DNA of 64,000 nucleotides from Alloscardovia macacae (GCF_002259705.1 NZ_MWWT01000005.1:310001-374000); one strand, 5' to 3'; positions 16,817 to 26,333 are shown, counted from the stretch's first letter. A program made the numbers and translations. The notes: a model not told the origin generated them from the letters alone.

Positions 16817-19251
16817 TGACTCATATACACCACCGGACGCTTGCGAGAAAACTCGCAGTACTCGGTGCATGCGTAGGAATGCTTTTGAGTGTGGGGGCAC
16901 TGCCGTGTACCGCTCTCGCGTCAGAAGCTCTTTTCGATACACAAACATGGTCGGGTAACACTCCGAATCCTTATGGCGGTCAGGATTACTTCGTGGACAG
17001 CCGCAGTGGTGAGGATGCGTCTACGGGCACGAGCGCGCAGACACCGTGGAAGAATCTCACCCGCGTACACACAGTTACATTCCAGCCGGGAGATAGGATA
17101 CTGTTAAAAGCTGGGTCTGTGTGGAATGACCAGCAGTTATGGCCTCAGGGTTCTGGTGCAGAGGATAAGCCCATTACCATAGCAGCGTATGGAGATAGTA
17201 ATGCTGCAAAGCCATATATAGCCACGAATGGAAAAGTGGACATCCCCTTTACGCGAGGCAAAGGCACGGGGAACCCGCTCAAAGATCCACAGAAAGTGGG
17301 AACGACGGGTGCGGTAGTGCTGAGAAACCAGCATCACTGGGAGATACGCGAGCTGAGTCTATCTAATGATGATGACTTTAGCGTAGATAAAACAGCGCGG
17401 GATGGTACAGTCTGGGATGGAATATCCATATCGATTAATGCAGATATACTGGAAAAGCAGCAGGGCGTCGAGCAGCTGAAGGCACATCCTGAGCGCACAG
17501 TAATGAAGCATTTTCGTGTAGATCACGTCGATGTGCACCATCTCGACTCTCCAGATACATGGCAGAAGATATATACAGCTGGAGTAAACTTCCAGGTTTT
17601 CGGGTCGAAGAACCACGAATCATACGAGTATGCTCCTGGAGGATACCACTTCGATGATATCCGCATAGAAAAGAATACCTTCGATACAGTGGATCTGAAC
17701 GCCATACAAGCGGGCTTTAACTGGTTCGGTGACGGTGCTGGTGAAAAAGACTCCAGTGGGAAATGGCATGATGGCTGGGAGCATCTCTGGGTACGTACGC
17801 ATAACCAGTACACGACACAGCTGTACATAGGTAATAACTCCATGCACAGCATAGGTCAAGGTGCTATTCAGGTAGGAGACTCGAAAAATGTGCTGATGGA
17901 ATATAACACTGTGAATGGATATCTGAAAAGATACCGAGCACAGTCCTGTGCTATCTATGCATATGCGAGTGCCGATGTACTTATACGCTATAACGAAGTT
18001 TTTGATGGTGCTGCAACGACGTATGACGGGACACCATGGGATTTCGAGTATAACGACTTTAATGTGGTCTATGAGCATAACTACTCCCATGATAATGGTG
18101 CTGGATGGTTTGCTTATATGGGTAATACAGATAAAGCTGTGGCTCGTTATAACCTCTCTGTGAATGATAATGGAACCATGATTCGTGAGTTTATGAGTGG
18201 AAACTATTCGCCGACTTACTTTACGAATAATGTCATCGTGTATAAAGGAGGCGCGCGGGGTCAGGGGAAAACACAGGCTGAGTTCCATAATAAATCATTC
18301 AAGAGCCCACTCTACTTCGTGAATAATGTCTTCTATAATTACGATGCGAGTACACAGACGCGCTGGAGGAACTCTGAGCGTGGTGAAGAAAACATCGATA
18401 ATGCTATCTTCTACCATAACGTTTTCTTCGAGGCGTCAGGAAAGCATAAAAATGAGCCGCGTAATGAGGGAGGAAGCCATGAAGATCCGCACTTCGTGGG
18501 GTATGCAGGAGAAGCGAGCATTCCGCGCCTGGCTACCTTCTCGAATACCTCGTATTCTGGAGCAAAGGATACGCGTAGCGCTATTCGTGCTGTGGCACAG
18601 GCATTTACTCCAGCAGCAGGGTCACCTCTCATCGATACCGGTCTTACTACAGCATCGCAGGGAACGAGTGATATCCTCGGACATGCCATACAGTATGGCA
18701 CTGCTTCGGACATAGGCATAGTAGAAGTGGATAAAGGGGAGAAGAATGCGAAGCCATTTCTCGCTGTCGATGTGGAGCATGCTCGGGAAAATCTCGCACA
18801 GTCCGCACGTGTAGTAGTGAGCTCTCAGCATCCTTCCTCTGAGCTGAGAGCGACGAATCTTACCGATGGGAATGGTGCTACACGGTGGGCAGCGCATGAT
18901 GATGCTCAGTATCCTCTCGACATAGACATCCACTTCGGACGGGAAGTGATGTATAACACGGTGAAGATAGACGAGTATGTAAAGGTGTTCGGGAATAAAC
19001 GCCATCCTGAGTGGGACACGCATGAGCGCATTCAGAGGTACTCTCTGTGGCGCTGGAATGACGCGTCACATGACTGGGTAAAGTTTTATACAGCCGACAC
19101 AGGTGCACGTTCTGCAGCTGTATTTAGCCCGCAGTCTTCCACTCAGCTACGTATTCATGTAGAGTCCGTCTACTCGGGACGAGATACCTATCGCGGGCAT
19201 CCAAGTCCACCGACTATCTCGGAGATAACTGTATCCATGAATATAGAATAG
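16816..19251 (+). CDS. Secreted right-handed beta-helix glycosidase, probable GH136 lacto-N-biosidase (LnbX-like)
   Basis: About 811 residues. A signal peptide with cleavage after CTALA (residue ~35) is followed by YFVDSRSGEDASTGTSAQTPWKNL and a long beta-helix with repeated asparagine ladders (NNSMHSIGQGAIQVGDSKNV, YNEVF, YEHNYSHDNGAGW). A C-terminal F5/8-type-C (discoidin/CBM32-like) domain lies at about 650-811. There is no LPxTG or C-terminal membrane anchor. Asp397 and Asp404 are seven residues apart, matching the catalytic pair spacing and nearly the position (411/418) reported for B. longum LnbX. It would release lacto-N-biose from lacto-N-tetraose outside the cell. ATG 16813 is an alternative start. 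Another beta-helix glycosidase or lyase remains possible. Confidence 0.65.
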   Translation: MTHIHHRTLARKLAVLGACVGMLLSVGALPCTALASEALFDTQTWSGNTPNPYGGQDYFVDSRSGEDASTGTSAQTPWKNLTRVHTVTFQPGDRILLKAGSVWNDQQLWPQGSGAEDKPITIAAYGDSNAAKPYIATNGKVDIPFTRGKGTGNPLKDPQKVGTTGAVVLRNQHHWEIRELSLSNDDDFSVDKTARDGTVWDGISISINADILEKQQGVEQLKAHPERTVMKHFRVDHVDVHHLDSPDTWQKIYTAGVNFQVFGSKNHESYEYAPGGYHFDDIRIEKNTFDTVDLNAIQAGFNWFGDGAGEKDSSGKWHDGWEHLWVRTHNQYTTQLYIGNNSMHSIGQGAIQVGDSKNVLMEYNTVNGYLKRYRAQSCAIYAYASADVLIRYNEVFDGAATTYDGTPWDFEYNDFNVVYEHNYSHDNGAGWFAYMGNTDKAVARYNLSVNDNGTMIREFMSGNYSPTYFTNNVIVYKGGARGQGKTQAEFHNKSFKSPLYFVNNVFYNYDASTQTRWRNSERGEENIDNAIFYHNVFFEASGKHKNEPRNEGGSHEDPHFVGYAGEASIPRLATFSNTSYSGAKDTRSAIRAVAQAFTPAAGSPLIDTGLTTASQGTSDILGHAIQYGTASDIGIVEVDKGEKNAKPFLAVDVEHARENLAQSARVVVSSQHPSSELRATNLTDGNGATRWAAHDDAQYPLDIDIHFGREVMYNTVKIDEYVKVFGNKRHPEWDTHERIQRYSLWRWNDASHDWVKFYTADTGARSAAVFSPQSSTQLRIHVESVYSGRDTYRGHPSPPTISEITVSMNIE

Positions 19252-19258
19252 GGGAAAA

Positions 19259-19299
19259 GAAGGGCTGTGATGATGGTACTCACCACATCACAGCCCTTC
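19259..19299. terminator. Bidirectional terminator between glycosidase gene and parC
   Basis: A 14-bp perfect stem, 19259-19272 with 19286-19299, and a 13-nt loop lies between the convergent genes. It is preceded by A residues on one strand and followed by a weak T-rich stretch. Confidence 0.75.
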
Positions 19300-19342
19300 G
19301 CTGTCTAGTTTCTCAAGTCCTACTCGCTTCCTAGTCTGTGCC

Positions 19343-22126
19343 CTACACCCGCGACACATCCGTCACCGCACTGCTCAGCTCGGTGCCCGAGCCGTCGCGA
19401 CGCATGTCCACGTCTGGCAGTGCCACAGGGTGGCCGCTGTCGCTCGTGGCCAGTGGCGGCCAGGAGGTGACGGTAGCGGCTATGAGCGTGTTCTGTCCGC
19501 GCAGGAAGCGCTGAGAGCGCACGCCGCCCGTGGCTCGGCCCTTCGTAGGGTAGAGTTCGAGAGGGGTTATCTTTGCTGATCCCATATCGGTACCAGGCAG
19601 GGCATCCTTATCTCCGGCCACAGTGAGGACCACGGCGCCAGATGCGGATACTTCAGCCTCCTCATCTCCGGCCGTCCAGGACAGACGCTCAGCCGGAATC
19701 ACGCTAAAGCTGAGGACCTGCTGGTCGTCGGCGAGTTTGATGCCGGCCATACCGGCAGAATTGCGCCCCTGAGCGCGGACAGCAGAAGCGGCGTACGTCA
19801 GCAGAGAGGAGTCCGAGGAGACGAAGACGAGGCGTGCGTCATCCGCAGCGTCCGCGGCGAAGAGGATCTCGTCGCCATCCTTCACGTCCATGACGCTCCA
19901 CGAATCCATAGTCGTCGGCGACTCGCGGTTCCAGCGCTTGACGACGCCCAGACGCGTGCCGAGCGCGAGCGGAACGGGGCTCTCGGTGCCGTCCTGAGCC
20001 TCGCCGAGCGCGATGACGCTGACCGTATGCTCACCTGGAATTGGCTCTGTGCTTTCTGTGCCAGCAAGCAGCTCGTCCGCGCGAACACCGCCTGCGACGC
20101 TGAGCGCGGCAGACGGATCTCCCGGCGTAAAGTGTACGCTCGGCAGATCCGAGGTATGCGCGGTCACGAGACGACCCTGCGAGGTAATCAGACCATACGT
20201 GGCGCGCGTGGACGAGCGAATAAAGCTGACGAACGTATCCTCGGCGGTGCGCTGAGTTTCACGCGTACGCGCGAAGTATGCATCCCATGCAGCCTCAGGA
20301 AGACGCGCCACGAGGCCAGACGCACTCAGCGCGATGACGCATGGCGTATCCTCCAGCTCCAGCGCTTCACCCGAGATAGCACCGCGCGAGCTTCCCAGCG
20401 CGGACTGTGCTTCCATCTGACGGTTCACCGAAGCGAGGGCGGAGCTGGCGGACTGAGCGGCGTTCGGCATGCTTGCAGCGCCCGCGCTCGCATTCGAGCC
20501 GTTCGCACCCGAGCCGTTCGCGCCCGCGCCCGCGCCGTTCATGCCCGTGTCCGCCTGAGCCTCGCCGGAAGTCCCAGACGCACTCTCAGCCGCCGGGACC
20601 ACACTAAACGTGCCATCCTCGCCCTCGTCGAGCAGGACAGTGCGGCGCGCATCTGCCCACTGCGCCACAGCTTCATTCATGGAATCCACCACCACAGCAT
20701 CCAGCTTTTCCGCAGACGACAGTATCTCCGTGAGCTCCTCGATGCGGCGGCGCAGGTCATCGCGCTCCGTCTCGAGCTCGATGCGGCTCATACGCGTTAA
20801 GCGGCGCAGACGCAAATCCAGAATGTACTGCGCCTGAATGTCGTCCAGGTCGAAGACTGTCATGAGTCGGTTCTTCGCAGCGTCGGCGTCATCCGACGAG
20901 CGAATGACCTCGATGACCTCGTCGATGTCGAGCAAAGCCAGTAGCAGGCCCTCCACGAGGTGGAGGCGCTCTTCGGCCTTACGCTTCCGATACGCGGAGC
21001 GCTTGCGGATGACGTCACGGCGGTGCGCTATCCACACTTCGAGCAGCTCTTTCAGTCCCATAGTGTGCGGGCGTCCATCTACGAGAGCCACGTTATTTAT
21101 GGTGAAGTTATCTTCCAGCGGCGTGTATTTGAACAGCTGGGTGAGCACGGCCTGCGGGTCGAATCCCGTCTTAATCTCGATGACCAGACGCGTGCCATTA
21201 TGGCGGTCGGTGAGGTCGATGGCGCCCGAGATGCCGTCGAGCTTCTTATTCTTCACGCCATCCGATATGCGCTCGAGGACCTTTTCTGGCCCCACCATAA
21301 ACGGCAGCTCGGTGACGATGATAGCCTTTTTTCGCGCTGTCACATTCTCGATGTGCGTGGTCGAGCGCGTGGTGAAAGTGCCACGTCCTGTCTCGTATGC
21401 GTCGCGAATGCCGGAGCGTCCCATGATGATGCCACCGCCTGGCAGATCAGGGCCTGGGATGTAGCGCATGAGATCATCCACGCTAGCATCCGGGTGGCGC
21501 ATGAGGTACTGCGCGCCTTCCACTACTTCGCGCAGGTTATGCGTGGCCATATTCGTGGCCATACCCACGGCGATGCCCGACGCGCCGTTTACTAGCAAGT
21601 TCGGAAACTCTGCCGGAAGTACTGCCGGTTCTTCGAGCTTATTATCATAATTCGGTGTAAAATCTACCGTCTCTTCGCCGATGGAATCGATCATGCCGAA
21701 CGCAGACGGTGCCAGACGCGCTTCTGTATAGCGCGAGGCAGCAGGACCGTCGTCGAGCGAACCGAAATTACCATGACCGTCCACGAGCGGCAGGCGCATA
21801 GCAAACGGCTGCGCGAGGCGGACCATAGCTTCGTAAATGGCTGAATCTCCATGCGGGTGCAGCTTACCCATCACTTCGCCCACCACGCGCGCGGACTTCA
21901 TGTACGGCTTCTGCGGAGTCAGGCCCATCTCACCCATCTGGTAGACGATGCGCCGCTGCACAGGCTTCATGCCGTCGCGCGCATCCGGAAGTGCGCGTGC
22001 ATAGATGACCGAATACGCATACTCGAGGAAGGACGTGCTCATCTCCTCGTTCAGCGGCGTATCGACGATGTTTTCCTTCACTGTGCGTGGGTCATATGTA
22101 GCGGCGTGTGTGCGTGTGCGTGCCAT
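19343..22126 (-). CDS. parC: DNA topoisomerase IV subunit A (ParC)
   Basis: 927-residue DNA-cleaving subunit. The winged-helix/tower part has [15 protein letters not shown], the quinolone-resistance region [10 protein letters not shown] (S95 and E99 are the sensitive-type residues), and the catalytic Tyr133 in AASRYTE. Further on are [15 protein letters not shown] and the C-terminal beta-propeller with repeated blades. A low-complexity Gly/Ala/Ser/Asn linker of roughly 70 residues interrupts the region before the propeller (about residues 525-595). It is convergent with the glycosidase gene. Its partner parE lies 17.8 kb away, across the fucose island. Confidence 0.95.
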   Translation of the reverse strand: MARTRTHAATYDPRTVKENIVDTPLNEEMSTSFLEYAYSVIYARALPDARDGMKPVQRRIVYQMGEMGLTPQKPYMKSARVVGEVMGKLHPHGDSAIYEAMVRLAQPFAMRLPLVDGHGNFGSLDDGPAASRYTEARLAPSAFGMIDSIGEETVDFTPNYDNKLEEPAVLPAEFPNLLVNGASGIAVGMATNMATHNLREVVEGAQYLMRHPDASVDDLMRYIPGPDLPGGGIIMGRSGIRDAYETGRGTFTTRSTTHIENVTARKKAIIVTELPFMVGPEKVLERISDGVKNKKLDGISGAIDLTDRHNGTRLVIEIKTGFDPQAVLTQLFKYTPLEDNFTINNVALVDGRPHTMGLKELLEVWIAHRRDVIRKRSAYRKRKAEERLHLVEGLLLALLDIDEVIEVIRSSDDADAAKNRLMTVFDLDDIQAQYILDLRLRRLTRMSRIELETERDDLRRRIEELTEILSSAEKLDAVVVDSMNEAVAQWADARRTVLLDEGEDGTFSVVPAAESASGTSGEAQADTGMNGAGAGANGSGANGSNASAGAASMPNAAQSASSALASVNRQMEAQSALGSSRGAISGEALELEDTPCVIALSASGLVARLPEAAWDAYFARTRETQRTAEDTFVSFIRSSTRATYGLITSQGRLVTAHTSDLPSVHFTPGDPSAALSVAGGVRADELLAGTESTEPIPGEHTVSVIALGEAQDGTESPVPLALGTRLGVVKRWNRESPTTMDSWSVMDVKDGDEILFAADAADDARLVFVSSDSSLLTYAASAVRAQGRNSAGMAGIKLADDQQVLSFSVIPAERLSWTAGDEEAEVSASGAVVLTVAGDKDALPGTDMGSAKITPLELYPTKGRATGGVRSQRFLRGQNTLIAATVTSWPPLATSDSGHPVALPDVDMRRDGSGTELSSAVTDVSRV

Positions 22127-22185
22127 GAATCTCCTTTAAGCCTTAACGTACCTATTATATGCCGGGCGTGTGATTGAATGACAGT

Positions 22186-23418
22186 ATGGGGTTTTACGCA
22201 GATTCAGATCTTTTACAGATGCAGGACATCGTCACGTATGACGCACCGAACGCGCAGGGGCGCGGGGGAGCGCGTCACTTAAGTGCCGTCCTGCCCGCTG
22301 TTTCTGCGGCTCTCGGCGCTCCGGTGAGCACGCGTGTGCATGCGGATGCGGCTGGCCTTCAGACCGCGCTCGGCATACCGTCTGCGCGCTCTGTCCTCGT
22401 CGTGCTCGTGGATGGCCTCGGCTTCTGGAACGTCGTGGAGCGTAAAGGCCACGCACCGTTTCTGCGCTCGCTGCTGTCTGATTCCGCGAATTCTCGGCCA
22501 ATTTCTTCATCTTTTCCCACGACCACTGCGACGGCGCTGAGCGTCTTCGGGACGGGCACCTGCCCGGGGCTGACGGGCATGACCGGCTACTCGCAGATAA
22601 ATCCTGCTACGCGAGAGCTGTCCCAGATGATTAAATTCACCGGGGGGCTCGACCCTCTCGCTGTGCAGACGCAGCCGACCGTCTTCGAGCAGCTTGCGAA
22701 TGCTGGGGTGCGCGTGACGACGGCAGGACTCTACCAGTTTAAAAACTCTGCGCTTACTCAGGCAGCTCTGCGTGGTCCGAAGTATATCTCTGGGCCAAAT
22801 GCTGAAGCGAACGCGCTCGCGGCCGCGAAAGCCACGCACACGCCTGGGCTCACGTACCTCTACATCCGTGATGCGGATAAGATGGGGCACCAGTATGGCT
22901 GGCGCGATGAACACTGGGTGAGTGCTTTCGAGACAGTAGACGAGCAGCTGCGCACTGTAGTCTCACGCGCGGCGCGTGGTACTCTGCTCATCATTACAGC
23001 AGATCACGGTATGATTAGCTCGAATCCGGACACACGCATCGACATCGCGGAACATGCCGAACTTCGTGAGGGCGTGGATGTGGTCGGTGGCGAGCCACGT
23101 GCGGTGGCGCTGTATGCGCGTGAGGGAGCTTCTACAGATGAGGTGAACGCGCTGGCTGAGCGCTGGCGCGACTTCCTCGGCTCGCGCGCACTCGTCTACA
23201 CGAAGGACGAGGCTATACGCGCAGGACTGTATGGGCCTGGTGAGCTTATGCGCGAGGATGTGCGCGCCTACCTCGGAGACATCCTCGTCCTCGCCACGGG
23301 AGACGTGACCATCGTGGACTCGCGCGTCCAGACAGACATGGCCACGCGCCTTCCCTCAGTGCATGGGTCACTGACGAAAGCAGAAGTGGACATTCCGCTG
23401 TTTATGGATGTGCTGTAG
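22186..23418 (+). CDS. Alkaline phosphatase/nucleotide pyrophosphatase-family protein
   Basis: About 410 residues of the type I phosphodiesterase/nucleotide pyrophosphatase superfamily. VVLVDGLGFWNV carries the first metal ligand, and SSFPTTTATALSVFGTG carries the Thr/Ser nucleophile region. YLYIRDADKMGHQYG and ITADHGM carry the remaining metal-binding Asp and His residues, with a final His in LPSVHGS. No signal peptide is seen, so it is probably cytoplasmic. The physiological substrate is unknown. I prefer ATG 22186 over the TTG at 22174. It is divergent from parC, with only a 59-bp gap. Confidence 0.82.
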   Translation: MGFYADSDLLQMQDIVTYDAPNAQGRGGARHLSAVLPAVSAALGAPVSTRVHADAAGLQTALGIPSARSVLVVLVDGLGFWNVVERKGHAPFLRSLLSDSANSRPISSSFPTTTATALSVFGTGTCPGLTGMTGYSQINPATRELSQMIKFTGGLDPLAVQTQPTVFEQLANAGVRVTTAGLYQFKNSALTQAALRGPKYISGPNAEANALAAAKATHTPGLTYLYIRDADKMGHQYGWRDEHWVSAFETVDEQLRTVVSRAARGTLLIITADHGMISSNPDTRIDIAEHAELREGVDVVGGEPRAVALYAREGASTDEVNALAERWRDFLGSRALVYTKDEAIRAGLYGPGELMREDVRAYLGDILVLATGDVTIVDSRVQTDMATRLPSVHGSLTKAEVDIPLFMDVL

Positions 23419-23438
23419 GGGATAGGGGAAGCTTTTCG

Positions 23439-23488
23439 TTTACAAAAACATTATTATGGTGTACAATGTATACACAAGTAATGTTTTT
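23439..23488 (+). promoter_or_regulatory. Promoter and operator of the DinJ/YafQ-type operon
   Basis: -35 TTTACA at 23439-23444, 17-bp spacer, -10 TACAAT at 23462-23467. A perfect 10-bp inverted repeat (AAAAACATTA 23444-23453, TAATGTTTTT 23479-23488) brackets the -10. This is the arrangement expected for autorepression by the antitoxin. Confidence 0.75.
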
Positions 23489-23503
23489 AAGGAAGGAAAA
23501 GAC

Positions 23504-23776
23504 ATGGCTACTTCTCCAGTACAGATACGTATCGATGAGACTGTAAAGAAAAATGCCACGGTGCTTTTTAATGAGCTTGGTTTAGATATGTCGAGTGCAG
23601 TGAACATTTTTCTTCGCCAGTGCTTGCTTCATGATGGGCTTCCTTTCTCTGTGGAAAAGCCGGCATATAAGAAGAGCACCCTAGCAGCTATGGAAGAAGC
23701 TCGACGTATCTCCAGAGATGATTCCGTTCCTGCATATACGACTATGGAAGATCTCAAGAGAGCATTAGAAGAGTAG
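23504..23776 (+). CDS. RelB/DinJ-family antitoxin
   Basis: 90 residues. The N-terminal ribbon-helix-helix (VQIRIDETVKKNATVLFNELGLDMSSAVNIFLRQ) is the RelB/DinJ DNA-binding fold. The C-terminal part (residues 55-90) is charged and would wrap the toxin. ATG 23504 follows AAGGAAGGAAAA; an upstream in-frame codon at 23456 lies within the operator and is rejected. The gap to the toxin gene is 11 bp. Together they form a type II toxin-antitoxin module that usually aids persistence or stabilises DNA. Confidence 0.9.
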   Translation: MATSPVQIRIDETVKKNATVLFNELGLDMSSAVNIFLRQCLLHDGLPFSVEKPAYKKSTLAAMEEARRISRDDSVPAYTTMEDLKRALEE

Positions 23777-23787
23777 TTGGTTGTGAC

Positions 23788-24069
23788 ATGCGTTATAAAG
23801 TAAAGTTCTCATCGACGTTTAAAAAATCATATAAACGCATAAAAAGGCGTGGTCTCGATGTGGAGCTACTTGATACTATTATAGGTAAGCTTGCCGCTGG
23901 AGAAGCTCTTGATGCACGGTATAGAGACCATGCCTTAGGAGGGAATTTTGCTGGATTTCGTGAATGTCACGTACGGCCGAACTGGCTCCTTATGTACTAC
24001 ATCGAAGATGATATTCTTACTCTCACCTGTGTAGATACAGGGTCTCATTCGGATCTTTTTAAGATGTGA
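23788..24069 (+). CDS. YafQ-family mRNA interferase toxin
   Basis: 93 residues of the RelE/YafQ fold: a basic N-terminus (FSSTFKKSYKRIKRRG), then DHALGGNFAGFRECHVRPNWLLMYYIEDD, and a C-terminal TGSHSDLF. Conserved YafQ residues are seen: the His in DHALGG, the Asp/His in the GSHSDLF tail, and ECHVRPNWLL. It should cleave ribosome-bound mRNA when freed from its antitoxin. The stop codon falls within a 12-bp inverted repeat. Confidence 0.9.
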   Translation: MRYKVKFSSTFKKSYKRIKRRGLDVELLDTIIGKLAAGEALDARYRDHALGGNFAGFRECHVRPNWLLMYYIEDDILTLTCVDTGSHSDLFKM

Positions 24070-24103
24070 GTATACGGCACCTGAGATGGCATATACTCAC
24101 ATC
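24063..24103. terminator. Inverted repeat between YafQ and SepH genes
   Basis: Perfect 12-bp arms (24063-24074 and 24092-24103) with a 17-nt loop between two convergent genes. It overlaps the toxin stop codon. It is a probable shared terminator, though without a long U-run. Confidence 0.6.
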
Positions 24104-24121
24104 ATAAGGGAAAGATTTCTG

Positions 24122-25237
24122 TTACTCCTGTCCCTTCGGCCCGAAGAGGATATCATCCCACGCTGGGATGGCGGAACGCTTACGTGGGGTCGATGGAGTC
24201 GATGGCGCTGATGACGTCGACGCAGTAGACGTAGATGAAGTGTCCGTCTCACTCATTCCCGCCGCACTCGCATGCGCGCTCGCGCTGCCAGCAGAGGAAC
24301 CCGCCTCTGGCGTGAATGCAGGAGCATCGGCGGTTCCCTGTGTTTTCTGAGAGTCTCGGGGCGCCTTCTGGGCGTCAGTACTCTTCTTTCCATCAGTCTT
24401 CACAGGAGTCTTCACAGGTGCAGACACTATTTTTCGGAAGGCGCCCGTGCTCATATGCGTGTCTTCGCGCATGGACTTCATGCTCACACTTTCGAAGGAT
24501 CCTGTCCGCATGGACACTGCGCCCGACGAAGCAGTGCGAGCACCAGAAGCTCCGGTAGGATCAGCCGTAATAATAGGTACAGCATCCGTGCTGAACAGCT
24601 CCTTATCTACAGGAGAAGCAGCAGAAGAGACTTCGCCGAGCAGACGCTTCGCGGGCATGTTCACGCAGACTACGGAGCGGTCACGTGGGTTATACATCCA
24701 TTCAGCTGTCTCGCTCGTGCTCTGTGAGCTGTATCCAGAGGTATAGGTAGCCTTCACTCGCCATGGCGAGTGGCCTTCGCGTGTGGCAGTCCAGGATATC
24801 TCCGAGAAATCGGATCCGAGAGAAGCGACTGTGGAGATGATGACGTCGCGCACGCGCGAGCTCGTGGCACGGTCGGTGAGCACAGTATCGAGGAATTTCC
24901 CCACGATAAACTGCTTCTCCTTTTCTACAGGAGCAGCGAAGCGCCGTACGAGAGCAGGAGCCACAGCGTAGTCACGCGCGATGTCGTCATAGGAGTGTCC
25001 TGAGCGAATAAGAGTCTGAATGGCAGAGAGAGGAAGTGCTTTCTCTGTCTGCGGTTTCGGGCTGCCCTGGTGGTCTCGCCGTGTCTGCTTCGCGGCGAGA
25101 ATTCCCTGCTCGAGCTCATCGGTGACCTCGAGGATAAAGGTGTCTCGCGTCAGAGGGTCGCGCAGGATGAGATTTCCCCTGTCATCCACACGCATAAAAG
25201 TCACCATAATGTTCGCAGTATTCGCATTTCCAGCCAT
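24122..25237 (-). CDS. sepH: Septation protein SepH (DUF3071)
   Basis: 371 residues. The N-terminal DUF3071 domain (about 10-200) has MRVDDRGNLILRDPLTRDTFILEVTDEL and a helix-turn-helix-like segment SYDDIARDYAVAPALVRRFAAPVEKEK. The C-terminal half is a disordered Ser/Thr/Ala-rich tail, as in other SepH proteins. SepH stimulates FtsZ assembly at the division site in Actinobacteria. ATG 25237 follows GAGGGG. The open frame continues upstream to 25510, but that part lacks family similarity. Confidence 0.85.
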   Translation of the reverse strand: MAGNANTANIMVTFMRVDDRGNLILRDPLTRDTFILEVTDELEQGILAAKQTRRDHQGSPKPQTEKALPLSAIQTLIRSGHSYDDIARDYAVAPALVRRFAAPVEKEKQFIVGKFLDTVLTDRATSSRVRDVIISTVASLGSDFSEISWTATREGHSPWRVKATYTSGYSSQSTSETAEWMYNPRDRSVVCVNMPAKRLLGEVSSAASPVDKELFSTDAVPIITADPTGASGARTASSGAVSMRTGSFESVSMKSMREDTHMSTGAFRKIVSAPVKTPVKTDGKKSTDAQKAPRDSQKTQGTADAPAFTPEAGSSAGSASAHASAAGMSETDTSSTSTASTSSAPSTPSTPRKRSAIPAWDDILFGPKGQE

Positions 25238-25398
25238 CTTATGCCCCTCACGCCCACTCTCTCTCCACGAAAAGAGAGAAGAAATCATACTTCTGCTCAC
25301 TATAGTAGGGTGAGGTACGCACATGCCACTTCCACGGCCGAAAGCGGGCTCAAAACACGTGATTTTACCCACATCGCGACATTTCACTCGCCGCGGAT

Positions 25399-25426
25399 TT
25401 GTCACACAGAAAATTTGTAGTATTAT
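25399..25426 (+). promoter_or_regulatory. Promoter of the DUF4193-dut-rel cluster
   Basis: -35 TTGTCA (25399-25404), 16-bp spacer, -10 TATTAT (25421-25426), then a leader of about 90 nt rich in short CG-palindromic stretches. An AAAGGAG RBS precedes ATG 25526. Confidence 0.6.
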
Positions 25427-25525
25427 GCAAACGCATAAGGACATTTCGCGTTTTCCGCGAATTTCGGCGGCACGCCGCGGAATTCCACCGGATTTAGCGA
25501 AATCACACACAGAAAGGAGTGGGCC

Positions 25526-25819
25526 ATGGCTCAGGACTATGATTCTCCTCGCTCGAAGGACGAGGATGAAGAATCCATCGAGGCGCTAGGGAATAGCTCT
25601 CGCCAGAATCAGAGCGTCGACTTAGATGATGACGAGAACGCTCTGGCTGAAGGCTATGAACTCCCAGGCAGCGACTTGAGTAACGAAGATGCGAGCGTCA
25701 CCGTCATCCCTATGCAGGGAGACGAGTTCGTCTGCGTGGAGTGCTTCCTCGTCAAGCATCGCTCTCAGCTCGCCTACACGACGGACGAAGGTCCAGTGTG
25801 TAAGGAGTGTGCTGCATAG
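25526..25819 (+). CDS. DUF4193 zinc-ribbon protein
   Basis: 97-residue acidic protein of the actinobacterial DUF4193 family. Residues 1-60 are Asp/Glu-rich. The C-terminal part holds two CxxC pairs (FVCVECFL and VCKECAA) that should bind a zinc ion. Its function is unknown, and it is nearly universal in Actinobacteria beside dut or sepH. Its TAG overlaps the GTG start of dut by one base, so the two are translationally coupled. Confidence 0.9.
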   Translation: MAQDYDSPRSKDEDEESIEALGNSSRQNQSVDLDDDENALAEGYELPGSDLSNEDASVTVIPMQGDEFVCVECFLVKHRSQLAYTTDEGPVCKECAA

Positions 25820-26298
25820 TGGCATTCGATGAGATGTATAACGAGCCAGAAAGCCTCGAAGTCCTCGTGAAGTTCCTGAATGAGGATGTTCGGGCTTCTG
25901 GCTTGTATTATGCGCATGCTGGAGATGCAGGCGTGGACCTGCGTACCACCGAAGCGTTCGACCTCGCTCCGTTTGAGCGTCACCTCGCTCCTACGGGTAT
26001 AGCCCTCGCGCTTCCTGCAGGCTACGTGGGACTCGTGCATCCGCGCTCCGGTCTGTCCATTAAGCAGGGCGTGACCGTGGTGAATGCGCCGGGGACTATC
26101 GACGCAGGATATCGCGGGGAAATTAAAGTTCCGCTGATTAACCTCGATGCGCACGAGACGCGGCATTTCGAGCCGGGAGACCGCATCGCACAGCTGGTCA
26201 TTCAGCGCTATGTCGAGGCGCGGTTCGTGGAAGCTGAGAAACTGCCGGATTCTGATCGCTCTGAGCGAGGGTTTGGTTCGACCGGCATTTCGGACTAG
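25819..26298 (+). CDS. dut: dUTP diphosphatase
   Basis: 159 residues; trimeric dUTPase that hydrolyses dUTP to dUMP and pyrophosphate, keeping uracil out of DNA and supplying dTMP synthesis. All five family motifs are visible: HAGDAGVDLRT (1), HPRSGLSIKQG (2), NAPGTIDAGYRGEI (3), FEPGDRIAQLVI (4) and the C-terminal RGFGSTG (5) that closes over the nucleotide. The GTG start at 25819 follows AAGGAG at 25802 and gives the normal length. rel follows 35 bp later. Confidence 0.95.
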   Translation: MAFDEMYNEPESLEVLVKFLNEDVRASGLYYAHAGDAGVDLRTTEAFDLAPFERHLAPTGIALALPAGYVGLVHPRSGLSIKQGVTVVNAPGTIDAGYRGEIKVPLINLDAHETRHFEPGDRIAQLVIQRYVEARFVEAEKLPDSDRSERGFGSTGISD

Positions 26299-26333
26299 AA
26301 TAGTAATTTCACGTGAAGACGGGGAGGCGTGCG

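Noticed and set aside
22174-22176. TTG as the start of the phosphodiesterase-family gene
   Set aside because: An ATG lies 12 nt downstream in frame and neither has a better RBS, so the ATG is preferred.
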